A program made the translations under genes and the position numbers. A stretch of 64,000 nucleotides of DNA from Chersky-265 sp035275285. GTDB taxonomy: Bacteria > Fibrobacterota > Fibrobacteria > UBA11236. The DNA lies in NCBI GenBank assembly GCA_035275285.1, contig DATENA010000338.1:1-64000 (forward strand). Reading direction: 5' to 3'. Below are positions 37,701-45,587 of this stretch, piece by piece; within the stretch, counting starts at the first letter, position 1, and every line of letters begins with the position of its first letter. The notes beneath the pieces were generated by a model, which saw nothing but the letters and a program-made list of their open reading frames with translations, searched no databases and was not told the DNA's origin.

Positions 37701-39385
37701 AAGGGAGCCATCTGCGCCTCGCGGGCGGCCTGCGTCGCTTCCACCTCGTTGGCGGTGATGCGGACTATTCGCCAGCTCTGGTTGCCCAGGGCGAAGGTGT
37801 CCCCCTCGCGCCGTTCCCAGACGAACTCTTCGTCCAGCTCGCCCACCTTGGCGCGGGACTCGGCGTGGCGGAGCGTGTAGAGGCCGCGATCGGGGATGGT
37901 GCCGCCGGAGAGGCCCGCCAACAGGGCGGCGCCCTTGCCCGGCGTGATGCGCCCGTCCACGGCGTCCACGGAAAGGCGGGGCTTGAGTTCGCGGATGCGG
38001 GAATCCTGGAACCGGCCGGCCAGCATCTCCATCACCAGGTCGAAATGGGCGCGGGGCAGGTTGCGGTAGGGATGGCTGGTGCGCAGGAAGGCATACAGCC
38101 GGTCCAGGGTCCAGTCCCCGGACGCGGCCATGGAGACGAGGATTTGGGCGAGCAGATCCAGGGGCCCCTCCACGATGCGGGTCTCCTCCAGATCGCCCGT
38201 CAGCACGCAGCGCACGGCCGTGGCCGCGTCCAGCAGATCCTTGCCGTGGGAGGCGAAGAGCAGGCCCCGGCTGGTCTCGCCGACCCCGTGGCCCGCCCGC
38301 CCGATCTTCTGCAGGGCGGAGGAGATGGAGAACGGCGTCTGCACCAGGATCACCTGGTCCAGGGCCCCGATGTCGATGCCCAGCTCCAGGGAGTTGGTGG
38401 CCACGATGGCGGGCAGCTTGCCTTCCTTCATGCGCGTTTCCACCACGTTGCGGATCTCCCGGGACAGGGAACCGTGATGCGCGTAGGCGAGGGGCCGTTC
38501 CTCGCCTTCGTTGAGGAGGCGGGACATGCGCTCGGAAAGCCGGCGGCTGTTGGTGAAGATGAGAGTGGAACGCGCCTGGGCGATGCATCCCTTGATCTCC
38601 CGGGCCATGGCGGTCCAGATGTCCTGTTCCCCCTCGGAGTGCCCTTCCGGATAGCGGACCCGCAGTTCATAGCGCTTGGGAACCCGCGAGGCGATGCATT
38701 CGACCCGGCGGGGCACGTACCCGGTTTCCCCCAGGATGTAGCCTCCGGCCCAGGCCGCCACGGTTTCCAGCGGCCGCACCGTGGCCGACAAGGCGATGCG
38801 CTGGAATTCCCCCGCCAGGGGGACCAGCCGGTCCACCGCCGTGATGAGGTGGGTGCCCCGCTTGGCGCCGGCCACGGCGTGGATTTCGTCCAGGATCACC
38901 ACTTCCAGATCGCGCAGGGAGTCCCGGCCCGCTCCGGAAAGCAGCATCAGGTTGAGGCTCTCGGGAGTCGTGATGAGGATCTCGGGAGGATGCTTGAGCA
39001 TCCGCCGGCGCTCCGTGGCCGGGGTATCCCCGCTGCGCACCAGCACGCGCACTTCCGGAAACGGCACGCCCGCCTCCGCGAACCGGCCGCGTAGGGCCTC
39101 CAGGGGCGAAAGCAGGTTCTTCCGGATATCGTTGTTGAGGGCCTTCAGCGGGGAAACGTACAGGATCCGGGTGGCCCCGACGGCCCAGGCGCCCGTTGCG
39201 AAACGGTCCAAGGCCCATAGGAAGGCGGTCAGGGTCTTGCCGCTGCCCGTGGGCGCGGTGAGAAGCACATGCCTGTTTTCGGCGATGCGCGGCCATGCCT
39301 GGCGCTGGATGTCGGTGGGCGTTCCGATTTTCTCCCGGAACCAGTCCTGGATGAGGGGGTGGAACAGGGTCAGCGGATCGATCAT
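34751..39385 (-). CDS. lhr: Large helicase-related protein Lhr (ATP-dependent DNA helicase)
   Basis: About 1544 residues, the length of full Lhr (core plus C-terminal domain). Superfamily 2 motifs: Q-motif PTDIQRQAWP, Walker A TAPTGSGKT, DEIH box in VVILDEIHAVAG, SAT (ALSATVRP), and IGRAGHGVGETSRG. The C-terminal half contains the winged-helix and AlkZ-like glycosylase-fold region of bacterial Lhr. Lhr-type helicases act in DNA repair, including alkylation and crosslink damage. The ATG at 39385 begins at the family N-terminus; an upstream start at 39415 is possible. It is divergent from an AidB-like gene 30-60 bp away. Confidence 0.93.
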   Translation of the reverse strand: MIDPLTLFHPLIQDWFREKIGTPTDIQRQAWPRIAENRHVLLTAPTGSGKTLTAFLWALDRFATGAWAVGATRILYVSPLKALNNDIRKNLLSPLEALRGRFAEAGVPFPEVRVLVRSGDTPATERRRMLKHPPEILITTPESLNLMLLSGAGRDSLRDLEVVILDEIHAVAGAKRGTHLITAVDRLVPLAGEFQRIALSATVRPLETVAAWAGGYILGETGYVPRRVECIASRVPKRYELRVRYPEGHSEGEQDIWTAMAREIKGCIAQARSTLIFTNSRRLSERMSRLLNEGEERPLAYAHHGSLSREIRNVVETRMKEGKLPAIVATNSLELGIDIGALDQVILVQTPFSISSALQKIGRAGHGVGETSRGLLFASHGKDLLDAATAVRCVLTGDLEETRIVEGPLDLLAQILVSMAASGDWTLDRLYAFLRTSHPYRNLPRAHFDLVMEMLAGRFQDSRIRELKPRLSVDAVDGRITPGKGAALLAGLSGGTIPDRGLYTLRHAESRAKVGELDEEFVWERREGDTFALGNQSWRIVRITANEVEATQAAREAQMAPFWRAEERDRGFHFSRRLGEFLEAADGRLDDPALAEELIRERGLEAPSAAALIGYLRRQKEATRAALPHRRHLLIEDAGEAVGDEAQGLEPHRQILLHAVWGGRLNRPWAYAMAAAYGERTGRALEILTGDDCLLVRLPAGEPAAGLLDLVHPDNLEALLRKRLERTGYFAAHFRENAARALLLPRSTARVRIPLWLNRLRSQTLLQAVSGFADFPVALETWRECLRDEFDLPALKAMLEEVHSGAIRVSETRTGEPSPFAGGLAWKQTNQYMYERDRPAEGPVPGREDLLREIAFSSPLRPRIPRAVIAGFEAKARRLAPGYAPQDAGELVEWAKERLLIPWDEWRALLPGCGAPPEGEARAAHFRHLGSRLLGVILPGAELGAVAAVETLPRVLAALGCEAGTGAGHARISVPFRLRIPEGAAAGLDAASAEAPEDPRTLETASREALDHLARLSRARLERNAPSGREDGEEEDGKEAEGPALAPALSQWLRAYGPVTPEFPRRLFGSAFPAVEEALRELAEGDRVVLDALSEDAAGTEICDAANVEILLRLMRRRSRPAFKTLPAENLPLFLAAWQGPADPARNVEGMQAALEKLLGYPAPAAAWETDILPARAMPYLPSRLDELFRDSDLLWFGAGKEKTAFAFPEDLELFPPPAGEEAPPLSPDRRQVLEILRAAAPGRLDFQAIAARCPLPSDRIGAALWDLAWLGLISNDTFAALRKGVETGFKTALPPAAGESGGASPRRRFQRWKAVRPMAGSWQALNRAPDTRAGGAADALEQEELAKDRVRQALRRYGLLFRELLAHELPALQWPALFRSLRLLELSGEALSGHFFAGIPGLQFISPQALRLIESGLPGEAVYWMSAADPASPCALGLEGLPYALPPRLGSTHLVFHGSELALTSRRLGRDLAIRVPPRHQYLPGYLGALRQLVDRTFLPVKALEVETVNGEPVAGSPYMDDLLDAGFEKGIRTVTLRKRYYG

Positions 39386-39444
39386 GCGGAGCTGCACTTT
39401 GCCTTCCCGGCGCATCGGCCGCAGGGAAAAGCTAGTTTATTGGC

Positions 39445-41151
39445 ATGGAGGCATTTTTCCAACAGGGACCCGTCCTCGGAAATCCTTTCGCCGCCGATCC
39501 CCTGCTTCAGGCTTTCCTGCGCTGGCGCCTGCCGGCGGATCTGCAGGAAACCCTCGCGCCCGGGCTGCTCGCCTTCGGCCGCCGCATCGTGGACGAGGTC
39601 CAGGAACTGGGCCCGCAAGCCGAATCCCACCCTCCGCGCCTCATTCCTTACAGCCCCTGGGGCGAACGCATCGATCAGATCGAGGTGAGCGGGGCCTGGC
39701 AGCGCTTGCAGGACATCGCGGCCCGGGAAGGCCTGGTGGCCATCGGCTATGAGCGCGCCGAGGGCGCTTTCTCCCGCTTGCACCAATTCTCCCGTTTGTA
39801 CATGTTCCATCCCGACGCCGCCTGGTTCACCTGCCCCCTGGCCATGACCGACGGGGCGGCGCGCGCCCTGGAACTGCACGGGGACGATGCCCTGAAGGAC
39901 CGGGCCCTGGCGCATCTGCTGTCCCGGGACCCGGCCGAGTTCTGGACCGCGGGCCAATGGATGACCGAGCGGGGAGGCGGATCGGACGTGGGCCACGGCA
40001 CGGAAACCACCGCCAAGAAGCATGGCGGGGAATACCTGCTGCACGGCGACAAATGGTTCACCTCCGCCACCACCTCGCCCGTGGCCCTGACCCTGGCCCG
40101 CATCGAAGGCGCGCCCGCGGGCGGTTCCGGGCTGAGCCTCTTCTTCGTGGAACTGTTCGACGAAACCGGCCGCCTGCGCAACATCCGCATCAACCGGCTC
40201 AAGGACAAGCTGGGCACCCATGCGCTGCCCACCGCGGAGCTTTCCCTGCAGGGCACGCCGGCGCGCCTGGTGGGCGACAAGGCCCACGGCATCCGCAAGA
40301 TGTCCTCCCTGTTCAACCTCACGCGCATCCACAATTCCGTCTACGCGGTCTCCTACATGCGCCGCGCCCTGGCCCTGGCCAAGGACTACGCGTCCAAGCG
40401 CAAGGCCTTCGGCAAGCCCCTGGCCGAGCTTCCCGCCCATGCGGAGACCCTTTCGGAAATGCAGGTGGAATGGGAGGGGTGCTTCCACCTCACCTTCCAC
40501 CTGACCCTGCTGCTGGGGCGCGAGGAGACGGGCGAATCCGCCGAAGGGGAAGCGGCCCTGCTGCGCCTGCTCACCCCGGTCGCCAAGCTGTTCACCGCCA
40601 AGCGGGCGGTTTCCGGGGTGGCGGAAGCCATGGAATGCTTCGGCGGAGCGGGTTACGTGGAGGATACGGGCCTGCCCGCGCTGATGCGCGACACCTTGGT
40701 CCTGCCCATCTGGGAAGGCACCACCAACGTGCTGGCCATGGACGTGCTGCGCGCCATGGAAAAAGAGGGCGCCTTCGAGCCCTTCGCGGACGACGTGGCC
40801 GCGCGCCTGCGCAAGGTCAAGGGGGACGCCCTTTCGGAAAGCGTGCGCCGGGTGCGCAAGGCCCTGGAAACCCTGCAGGAGGGCCGCCGGCGCATGGACG
40901 GCTTCGAATCCGAATTCGCGGAAGCCATCGCCCGCCCCTTCGCCTACGGATTGGCGCGCACCTACATCGGCTCCCTGCTGCTGGAGTTCGCCTCCTGGAT
41001 GGCCAACGAGGGCGGGCCCGCTCCCGATCCCAACCAGCTCCGTTCCGCCGCCGTGGCCGTCCGCTGGTGCCGGGAACCCCTGGTTTCCCTGCCGGACGCG
41101 GACTCCGTCCACCGCCGCGTCTCCTCGGACATCCTCAAGGAAAAACCGTAA
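39445..41151 (+). CDS. AidB-like acyl-CoA dehydrogenase family protein
   Basis: 568 residues; FAD-binding acyl-CoA dehydrogenase fold. The order and wording of motifs (MTERGGGSDV, GDKWFTSA, LSLFFVELF, RLKDKLGTHA, EAMECFGGAGYVE, IWEGTTNVLAMDVLR) follow the AidB/ACAD11 group rather than beta-oxidation enzymes. AidB takes part in the alkylation response and binds DNA in E. coli; whether this protein does so is unknown. The message may be leaderless: TAGTTT ends 6 nt before the ATG. Confidence 0.85.
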   Translation: MEAFFQQGPVLGNPFAADPLLQAFLRWRLPADLQETLAPGLLAFGRRIVDEVQELGPQAESHPPRLIPYSPWGERIDQIEVSGAWQRLQDIAAREGLVAIGYERAEGAFSRLHQFSRLYMFHPDAAWFTCPLAMTDGAARALELHGDDALKDRALAHLLSRDPAEFWTAGQWMTERGGGSDVGHGTETTAKKHGGEYLLHGDKWFTSATTSPVALTLARIEGAPAGGSGLSLFFVELFDETGRLRNIRINRLKDKLGTHALPTAELSLQGTPARLVGDKAHGIRKMSSLFNLTRIHNSVYAVSYMRRALALAKDYASKRKAFGKPLAELPAHAETLSEMQVEWEGCFHLTFHLTLLLGREETGESAEGEAALLRLLTPVAKLFTAKRAVSGVAEAMECFGGAGYVEDTGLPALMRDTLVLPIWEGTTNVLAMDVLRAMEKEGAFEPFADDVAARLRKVKGDALSESVRRVRKALETLQEGRRRMDGFESEFAEAIARPFAYGLARTYIGSLLLEFASWMANEGGPAPDPNQLRSAAVAVRWCREPLVSLPDADSVHRRVSSDILKEKP

Positions 41152-41183
41152 CCGCAAGGTTTCCCCTGGGACGGGCGCGCCCT

Positions 41184-41202
41184 CCGCGCGCTTTCCGCGC
41201 GG
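41184..41202 (+). terminator. Hairpin after the AidB-like gene
   Basis: CCGCGCG-CTTTC-CGCGCGG (41184-41202), a perfect 7-bp G+C stem, 33 nt after the stop codon. No U-run; could equally be a regulatory hairpin in front of 41230. Confidence 0.35.
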
Positions 41203-41229
41203 GCGGATAGTTGCTAATTTACCCGGACC

Positions 41230-41514
41230 ATGGCCCGCGATGCGAACGATTGGGTGGCATGCCCCCATTGCGGGGAGCGCATCGACCGCACCGCCAAGTC
41301 CTGCCGCCATTGCGGTTCGGACGACAATACCGGCTGGTCCGAGGCCACCTACCTGGACGGCCTCGATCTTCCCGAGGAAGGGGAATACGAAGACGGCCTG
41401 GAGGCGGAAGGGTTCAAGAAACCCGCCCCGGCCCCCAACCGGGTGCTCATGGGGGCGGTTTCCGTGGGGATCCTGCTGGTCTTCGCCCTGTGGCTCCTGC
41501 GCGGGATGTTCTGA
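41230..41514 (+). CDS. Zinc-ribbon protein with C-terminal membrane anchor
   Basis: 94 residues. CPHCGERID...CRHCG at about residues 11-30 is a CxxC-CxxC zinc ribbon. An acidic linker (EEGEYEDGLEAEGF) leads to a single C-terminal membrane segment (about 72-91), so it is probably tail-anchored with the zinc ribbon in the cytosol. It ends 7 bp from the 3' end of hipT. Function unknown. Confidence 0.75.
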   Translation: MARDANDWVACPHCGERIDRTAKSCRHCGSDDNTGWSEATYLDGLDLPEEGEYEDGLEAEGFKKPAPAPNRVLMGAVSVGILLVFALWLLRGMF

Positions 41515-41521
41515 GCGGGAA

Positions 41522-42475
41522 TCAAAACTCCAGTCGTCCCGCCCGGGACCCCACCAAGTCCAGATAGGCTTTTTTCATGGTCGCCGGCAGGAAACCCGCG
41601 GCCAGCACCTTCCGCGCGCGCTCCGGGGTTTTGGCCGCCTGGGCATACGCATTCTCCCGGGTTTTGGCGGGCAGTCCCAGGCTCTCCGCCAAGGCGTCGA
41701 AATCCTTCCGGCGCAGGGTCTTCTTTTTGCCGTTCAGGGCCAGCGCGGTTTCTTCCGGATCCTTGGGAAGCAGGAGCTTGGTGGCCACCAGATCATAGGC
41801 GGGCGAAAGCTGGATTTCATCGGCGAAGGGGCGCCATAGGGAAAAGTTTTTCAGATGCATGTCCGCATTGCCGGTCAGGAAACAGAACAGGGCCAACTCG
41901 AAGAAATTGACCGCGTCCAATCCCGGCTGTGTCGAATACCGCAGGATGGTTTTGCCGATCTGCTCCAGGGAGCCTTTGTACTTGTCCTCGGTAAGCCGGC
42001 CGGTCAATTGGCACATGTCCTCCATGGCGATTTTCGCGCCGTCCATGCGATCGATGCGCTTGGTGAGGTATGCCAGTTCGCCCGATTTCAACCGGATCAG
42101 GGCATGGGGCACCGTGCGTATGCCCCCCGCATCGGCCAAGCGCATGGTGGCGTTTTCCACTTCGGGCATGGCCGGATATTGTTTGGAAGGCGGCTTGAGG
42201 ATGTATCGGCCCCAAAGTCCCACCAAGGTGAACCGTCCGGCTTTTCCGGACCCCCGGGAAGCTTCCAGGTCCAGGGAGATTTTCGCCTGGACTCCGGGGA
42301 TGGCGGCATGGGCGCGGAGGATCCGGCCCGCCAGCGTTTCCATTTCATCCAATCCGTACTCCAAGCGGGGCGCGGCGGGGGTCCCGAAAAATTTCCGGCT
42401 GCAACGCGGATGGTAGTCTCCCGGTCCGTCCAATCGTTCCATGCAATACAGGCATGTGCCTTCCTTCGCGGTCAT
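41522..42475 (-). CDS. hipT: HipT-type serine/threonine kinase toxin (HipA core)
   Basis: 317 residues from an ATG overlapping the hipS stop (ATGA). N-terminal C-x2-C-x10-H-x2-C (C8, C11, H22, C25) typical of short HipA/HipT proteins; Gly-rich-loop region GVQAKIS with one serine (S67); ATP-site K94 in ILKPP; catalytic D205 and N210 in NADMHLKNFSL; metal-binding D228 in SPAYDL. HipA-type kinases phosphorylate aminoacyl-tRNA synthetases and arrest growth; HipT is known to target TrpS in the E. coli system, but the target here is unknown. The N-subdomain of classical HipA is missing and is supplied by the separate hipS gene. Confidence 0.85.
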   Translation of the reverse strand: MTAKEGTCLYCMERLDGPGDYHPRCSRKFFGTPAAPRLEYGLDEMETLAGRILRAHAAIPGVQAKISLDLEASRGSGKAGRFTLVGLWGRYILKPPSKQYPAMPEVENATMRLADAGGIRTVPHALIRLKSGELAYLTKRIDRMDGAKIAMEDMCQLTGRLTEDKYKGSLEQIGKTILRYSTQPGLDAVNFFELALFCFLTGNADMHLKNFSLWRPFADEIQLSPAYDLVATKLLLPKDPEETALALNGKKKTLRRKDFDALAESLGLPAKTRENAYAQAAKTPERARKVLAAGFLPATMKKAYLDLVGSRAGRLEF

Positions 42476-42804
42476 TCCGGCTTTCCCCCGGCCACGATGG
42501 AAACGTTCCCGATGCACTCGCGGCAGCATGCGAGCAGCAATCCCATGCGGTCCCTGGGATCGAGCTTCCAGGTTTTTTCCGCCACGGCCAGCAACCATCC
42601 CTCCGGAATCAACCCATCGAAGAACGGGAAGAGCACCTTGGACGTATACGGTTCGGCCCGCAACGGCATCGTCAAGCTGATGGGCTCGGCATCGCCCGCA
42701 GCCAGGTATTCGTGCGCGTATTCGAATCGATACCCTGAATCCGTTTCGCTGATGCTGCCGGCGAAGGTATTCCCCACCAGCACCCGGGCGCTTCGGAATT
42801 CCAT
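42472..42804 (-). CDS. hipS: HipS-type partner (HipA N-terminal subdomain)
   Basis: 110 residues. Corresponds to the couple_hipA/N-subdomain-1 of HipA: VGNTFAGSI strand, ISLTMPLRAEPY, and FFDGLIPEGWLL, then the CCRECIGNVSI helix. In the described HipBST system this small protein is the antitoxin. It starts 3 nt after the hipB stop and overlaps hipT by 4 nt, so the three genes form one tightly coupled operon. Confidence 0.83.
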   Translation of the reverse strand: MEFRSARVLVGNTFAGSISETDSGYRFEYAHEYLAAGDAEPISLTMPLRAEPYTSKVLFPFFDGLIPEGWLLAVAEKTWKLDPRDRMGLLLACCRECIGNVSIVAGGKPE

Positions 42805-42807
42805 GCC

Positions 42808-43080
42808 TTATTTCCGATTCCCGGGTGTGCGGGCATCCGCCGCGGGCCGGTCGATTTTGGCGCGGCGCACCGCTCCGGTTTCATGGCCGAACAGCCCCAG
42901 GATCTGGTTTACCTTGTCCAACCGCAAGGTGGTTTTGCCTTGCTCCAGATCCCGGACGAAGCGCAATCCCACCCCCGCCTTCAGCGCGAGTTCCTGTTGG
43001 GTCAGGCCGGCCTGACCCCTGCGTTCCTTGACGAATTCGGATAGTGTATTCAAATCTATACCCGATCTGGTATAATTCAT
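42808..43080 (-). CDS. hipB: HipB-type helix-turn-helix repressor
   Basis: 90 residues; XRE-family HTH at about residues 17-65 (RRGQAGLTQQELALKAGV, RFVRDLEQGKTTLRLDKVNQIL). A Lys/Arg-rich tail follows. The ATG at 43080 has no ribosome site, and operator O1 (43057-43074) would lie inside its first codons; a later TTG (near 43052) is an alternative start. HipB proteins bind palindromes in their own promoter together with the toxin. Confidence 0.85.
   Translation of the reverse strand: MNYTRSGIDLNTLSEFVKERRGQAGLTQQELALKAGVGLRFVRDLEQGKTTLRLDKVNQILGLFGHETGAVRRAKIDRPAADARTPGNRK
43057..43074. promoter_or_regulatory. Hip operator O1
   Basis: TATACC-CGATCT-GGTATA, a perfect 6+6 palindrome arm pair with 6-bp spacer, overlapping the hipB start. 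Confidence 0.75.
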
Positions 43081-43096
43081 AAAAAATGGACAGGTT

Positions 43097-43114
43097 TATA
43101 CCCTTTCAGGTATA
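43097..43114. promoter_or_regulatory. Hip operator O2
   Basis: TATACC-CTTTCA-GGTATA, same arms, spacer different. Exactly 40 bp from O1. Confidence 0.75.
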
Positions 43115-43136
43115 CTTGGAATGAATATACGCTTTT

Positions 43137-43154
43137 TATACCCGATCTGGTATA
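43137..43154. promoter_or_regulatory. Hip operator O3
   Basis: TATACC-CGATCT-GGTATA, identical to O1 including spacer. Exactly 40 bp from O2. Lies 30 bp from the 3' end of the TonB-like gene. Confidence 0.75.
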
Positions 43155-43183
43155 AGTTTGCGAGGGATCAGCGCATGCCGCGG

Positions 43184-44791
43184 TCAGTGTTCCTGAAGCG
43201 GGAAGAGAAAGGGGATGGTGATGAACCTGGGGCGGGAATCCGGGAAGGCGCGCAATCGCCAGTCCAGCACCCTGCGCAACAATTCCTGGTCGAACGCGTC
43301 CACGCCCGTGCTGCTGCTGACGATGGACCCTTCCAGGACGCGGCCGCCCGGATCCACGGTCAAGCCGATCAGCACCTCGCCCGACAGGCCGGGAAAGCCG
43401 AGGGCGTAACGGTTGTACAGCTCCTGGAGATTGTCCGCGTCGATATTGGCGGCGGCCTGGACCGAGGCGCGCAGGATGATTTCCGCCAGGTTGGAGGCCT
43501 TGGGCGGCGCCTTGGCGGCCGCGGGCGCGGCGGCTTGCGCGGGAGGAGCGGCCTTCTTGGCGCGGGCCGGGGCATCCGGGTTTTGCGCGGCCTTCACGGC
43601 CTTCGCGGCGGTCACCGCCGTGGCCGCTTGCGCGGAGGGAACGGGATGGGCGACCGGGACGACCGCGGGCTGGGTAACCGTAACGTTACTGGCCGGGCGC
43701 GCCGGCGCGGCGGAAGCCGCCGGTTTCGCGGACGGCCGGGCAAGCTGTTGCGGGGACATTTTGGGCCGCAGGAAGGGGACCCGGTTCTCCAAGCCGTCGA
43801 ACAGGCCGGCCTGGGTGGCGGCGAACAGGCCCAGGCCCAGCACGCCGATGGCGACGATCACCACCGCCGCGATGGCGAAGTGGAGGGCGGAGCGTTCCGG
43901 AAGGCCGCCCCGCAACGCGACGGGGGCGGCTTCCCCGGAGGCTTCCGCGACCTTGCGCAACTGGGCCACCTTGCGCGTGAGCGCCTGTTCGCGCGTCATG
44001 GGCGCGGGGATCCGGTCCAGCCGGATTTCCCCGGAAGGATAGGGCTGCGCGGTCTGCCCGCGCGCGGTGGGCTGGGCCGGCGCGTCCAAGGTCAGGAATT
44101 GGTCCGCCGGCACCGAGAGGGTGGCCATGGGATCCGGGGGCGGCTCGGCGGCTTTGCGCGGCGCCTCGGAGAAAACGGTCCCGTTCGGCGATTGCGCCAG
44201 GGTGTCCTCCCCCTGCGCGATGAGGGTCTTCTGCATTTCCGCCAACCGGTACAGGCTGGGAGAATGCTCCTTGCGGATGCGCGCGGAGGGGCCGGTCAGA
44301 TCCGCGTCGGCCTTGAGCAGGCGGGCGCGGGCATTGGCCATCCATTGCTCCAGGCGTTCGCGCTGGGCGGCCTCCTCCTTCTCCGCTTCCTGCTTGGCCC
44401 GCCGTTCGGCTTCGGCTTCCGCCTCCATCTTGGAGCGGAGGCGGGAGAACTCGTCTTCCGGATTGCCGGTGCGGTCCGGTTCCCGCCATGCCGATCCGAA
44501 AGCGCCTTCCCCGCCGGAGACGGGACCGCGCGCGGCCATTTCCAGGGTGGGCGCGTTGAGGGTTTCCACCGGCGCGGAAGGGTTGGCCCGCTGGGGCATT
44601 TCCAGGGTCGCGTCATGGGCTTGCGCCAGGGCTTCGGACTCTTCGCGGGCGAGGATCTCCGAGCGCGCGCCGGGCAGGGACGTTGCGGCAGGGTCGGCCT
44701 GGGCGGGAAACTCCGGATCGATCAGGTCGAGAGGAACGGGATTGGAAAGGTTGTCCCAGTCCAGATCGTCTTGATGGGATTTATCGATCAT
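43184..44791 (-). CDS. TonB/AgmX-like C-terminal domain protein with one membrane segment
   Basis: 535 residues. A long acidic, Ala/Glu-rich cytoplasmic half (about 1-300) with coiled-coil stretches (MEAEAEAERRAKQEAEKEE), one membrane segment at about 303-325, an Ala/Pro/Lys-rich periplasmic linker (about 345-430), and a C-terminal TonB/AgmX-type domain (about 440-535; FPGLSGEVLIGLTVDPGG, DQELLRRVLDWRL). The reversed topology (large cytoplasmic N-terminus) differs from classical TonB and resembles AgmX/PglI proteins. No ExbBD genes adjacent. Confidence 0.75.
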   Translation of the reverse strand: MIDKSHQDDLDWDNLSNPVPLDLIDPEFPAQADPAATSLPGARSEILAREESEALAQAHDATLEMPQRANPSAPVETLNAPTLEMAARGPVSGGEGAFGSAWREPDRTGNPEDEFSRLRSKMEAEAEAERRAKQEAEKEEAAQRERLEQWMANARARLLKADADLTGPSARIRKEHSPSLYRLAEMQKTLIAQGEDTLAQSPNGTVFSEAPRKAAEPPPDPMATLSVPADQFLTLDAPAQPTARGQTAQPYPSGEIRLDRIPAPMTREQALTRKVAQLRKVAEASGEAAPVALRGGLPERSALHFAIAAVVIVAIGVLGLGLFAATQAGLFDGLENRVPFLRPKMSPQQLARPSAKPAASAAPARPASNVTVTQPAVVPVAHPVPSAQAATAVTAAKAVKAAQNPDAPARAKKAAPPAQAAAPAAAKAPPKASNLAEIILRASVQAAANIDADNLQELYNRYALGFPGLSGEVLIGLTVDPGGRVLEGSIVSSSTGVDAFDQELLRRVLDWRLRAFPDSRPRFITIPFLFPLQEH

Positions 44792-45156
44792 AGAGAACCC
44801 GCTTTACCGACTTATCCGGGCAAAATAGGCAGCAATCCAGAAGGTATTAATCCGGAAAGGGGGCCGCAACATGACCCCAATGAATTTAAATTTCCGAACC
44901 TCAAAACCCCGCAAAAATCACCAAAAAACCGTGTGAAATGACCAGGAATCCGCATGGATGGATTTTGCCATTGTCTACATGCGATTGGACGTGCGGGAGC
45001 CCGCGCGCGTAATCACCGGTAGGCGGGGTTCCCAGTTTGGTTACGCGTTGGGGGGGCGGGGCCGGAGTCATAACCGGGCCGGCCGCTTCAGGAGGCGGGA
45101 CTCCCGGGCTTGCCCGGCGGGAGCCGCATGAGGGCCCGATGGGAGGGGTAACCCGC
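44792..45156. other. Gene-free interval
   Basis: No supported coding frame. An AT-rich patch lies at 44870-44940, and a strong hairpin CTCCCGGGC-TT-GCCCGG-CGGGAG-like sequence at 45101-45123. Confidence 0.5.
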
Positions 45157-45515
45157 ATGTTAAACCATCCGGAGGCGACCGCGCTCCATCGACATTGAAC
45201 CGAATTCCGCGATTTCTTCCAAATCAAAAGCGACGGCACGCGCGCCGCAGGGACCGCGCCCTCGGGGGCGGCCCGCATTCCTCCGGGTTGGGCCTTGATC
45301 GTTACGGAGGTCGACTGGCAATACGTCCATCCCGATGGCGGCGCTTTTTCCCCGGCCAGCGCATGACCTTGCGGTTGCTGTCGGACAACCTCTCGGACGA
45401 ACCCTCGCGGCCTGGAGAGCGCGTTTTCGAATCGACCAGTTTCTCGTTTTCCTATCGCCTAAACCGCGCACTTCCAAGAGCAGGCCAGATCCGCTTGAGG
45501 AGTAAGGTTAGTTGA
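45157..45515 (+). pseudogene. Decayed gene with in-frame stop and frameshift
   Basis: An ATG at 45157 follows GGAGGGG, but meets TGA after 13 codons. The same frame then reads FRDFFQIKSDGTRAAGT, PPGWALIVTEVDWQYV and HPDGGAF. At a TTTTTCCCC run (45345-45353) the sequence continues coherently only in the next frame: QRMTLRLLSDNLSDEPS, FESTSFSFSYRL, to the stop at 45515. The pieces resemble a small secreted beta-rich protein, but I cannot name the family. Mutation or sequencing error in the homopolymer are both possible. Confidence 0.4.
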
Positions 45516-45559
45516 AGAGATAGTAGGTAAAAATGGCTAAAATCAATTAAAAAGACCAT

Positions 45560-45587
45560 TTGCTATTCGGTTTTTTTTATGTATACT
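45560..45587 (+). promoter_or_regulatory. Promoter of the VapBC-type operon
   Basis: TTGCTA (45560-45565), 16-bp spacer, TATACT (45582-45587), then 7 nt to the ATG at 45595. Leaderless transcript predicted. Confidence 0.55.

Noticed and set aside
36479..39094. 871-codon plus-strand frame opposite lhr
   Set aside because: Shadow of the helicase gene; the minus strand carries all helicase motifs.
43121..44941. 606-codon plus-strand frame starting in the hip operators
   Set aside because: Opposite to the TonB/AgmX-like gene, Gly/Arg-rich, no start signals.
45195..45515. Intact 106-aa plus-strand gene
   Set aside because: The N-terminal half of this frame is Arg-rich and not protein-like; only the last ~55 codons look real and join an adjacent frame, so it was treated as a decayed gene.
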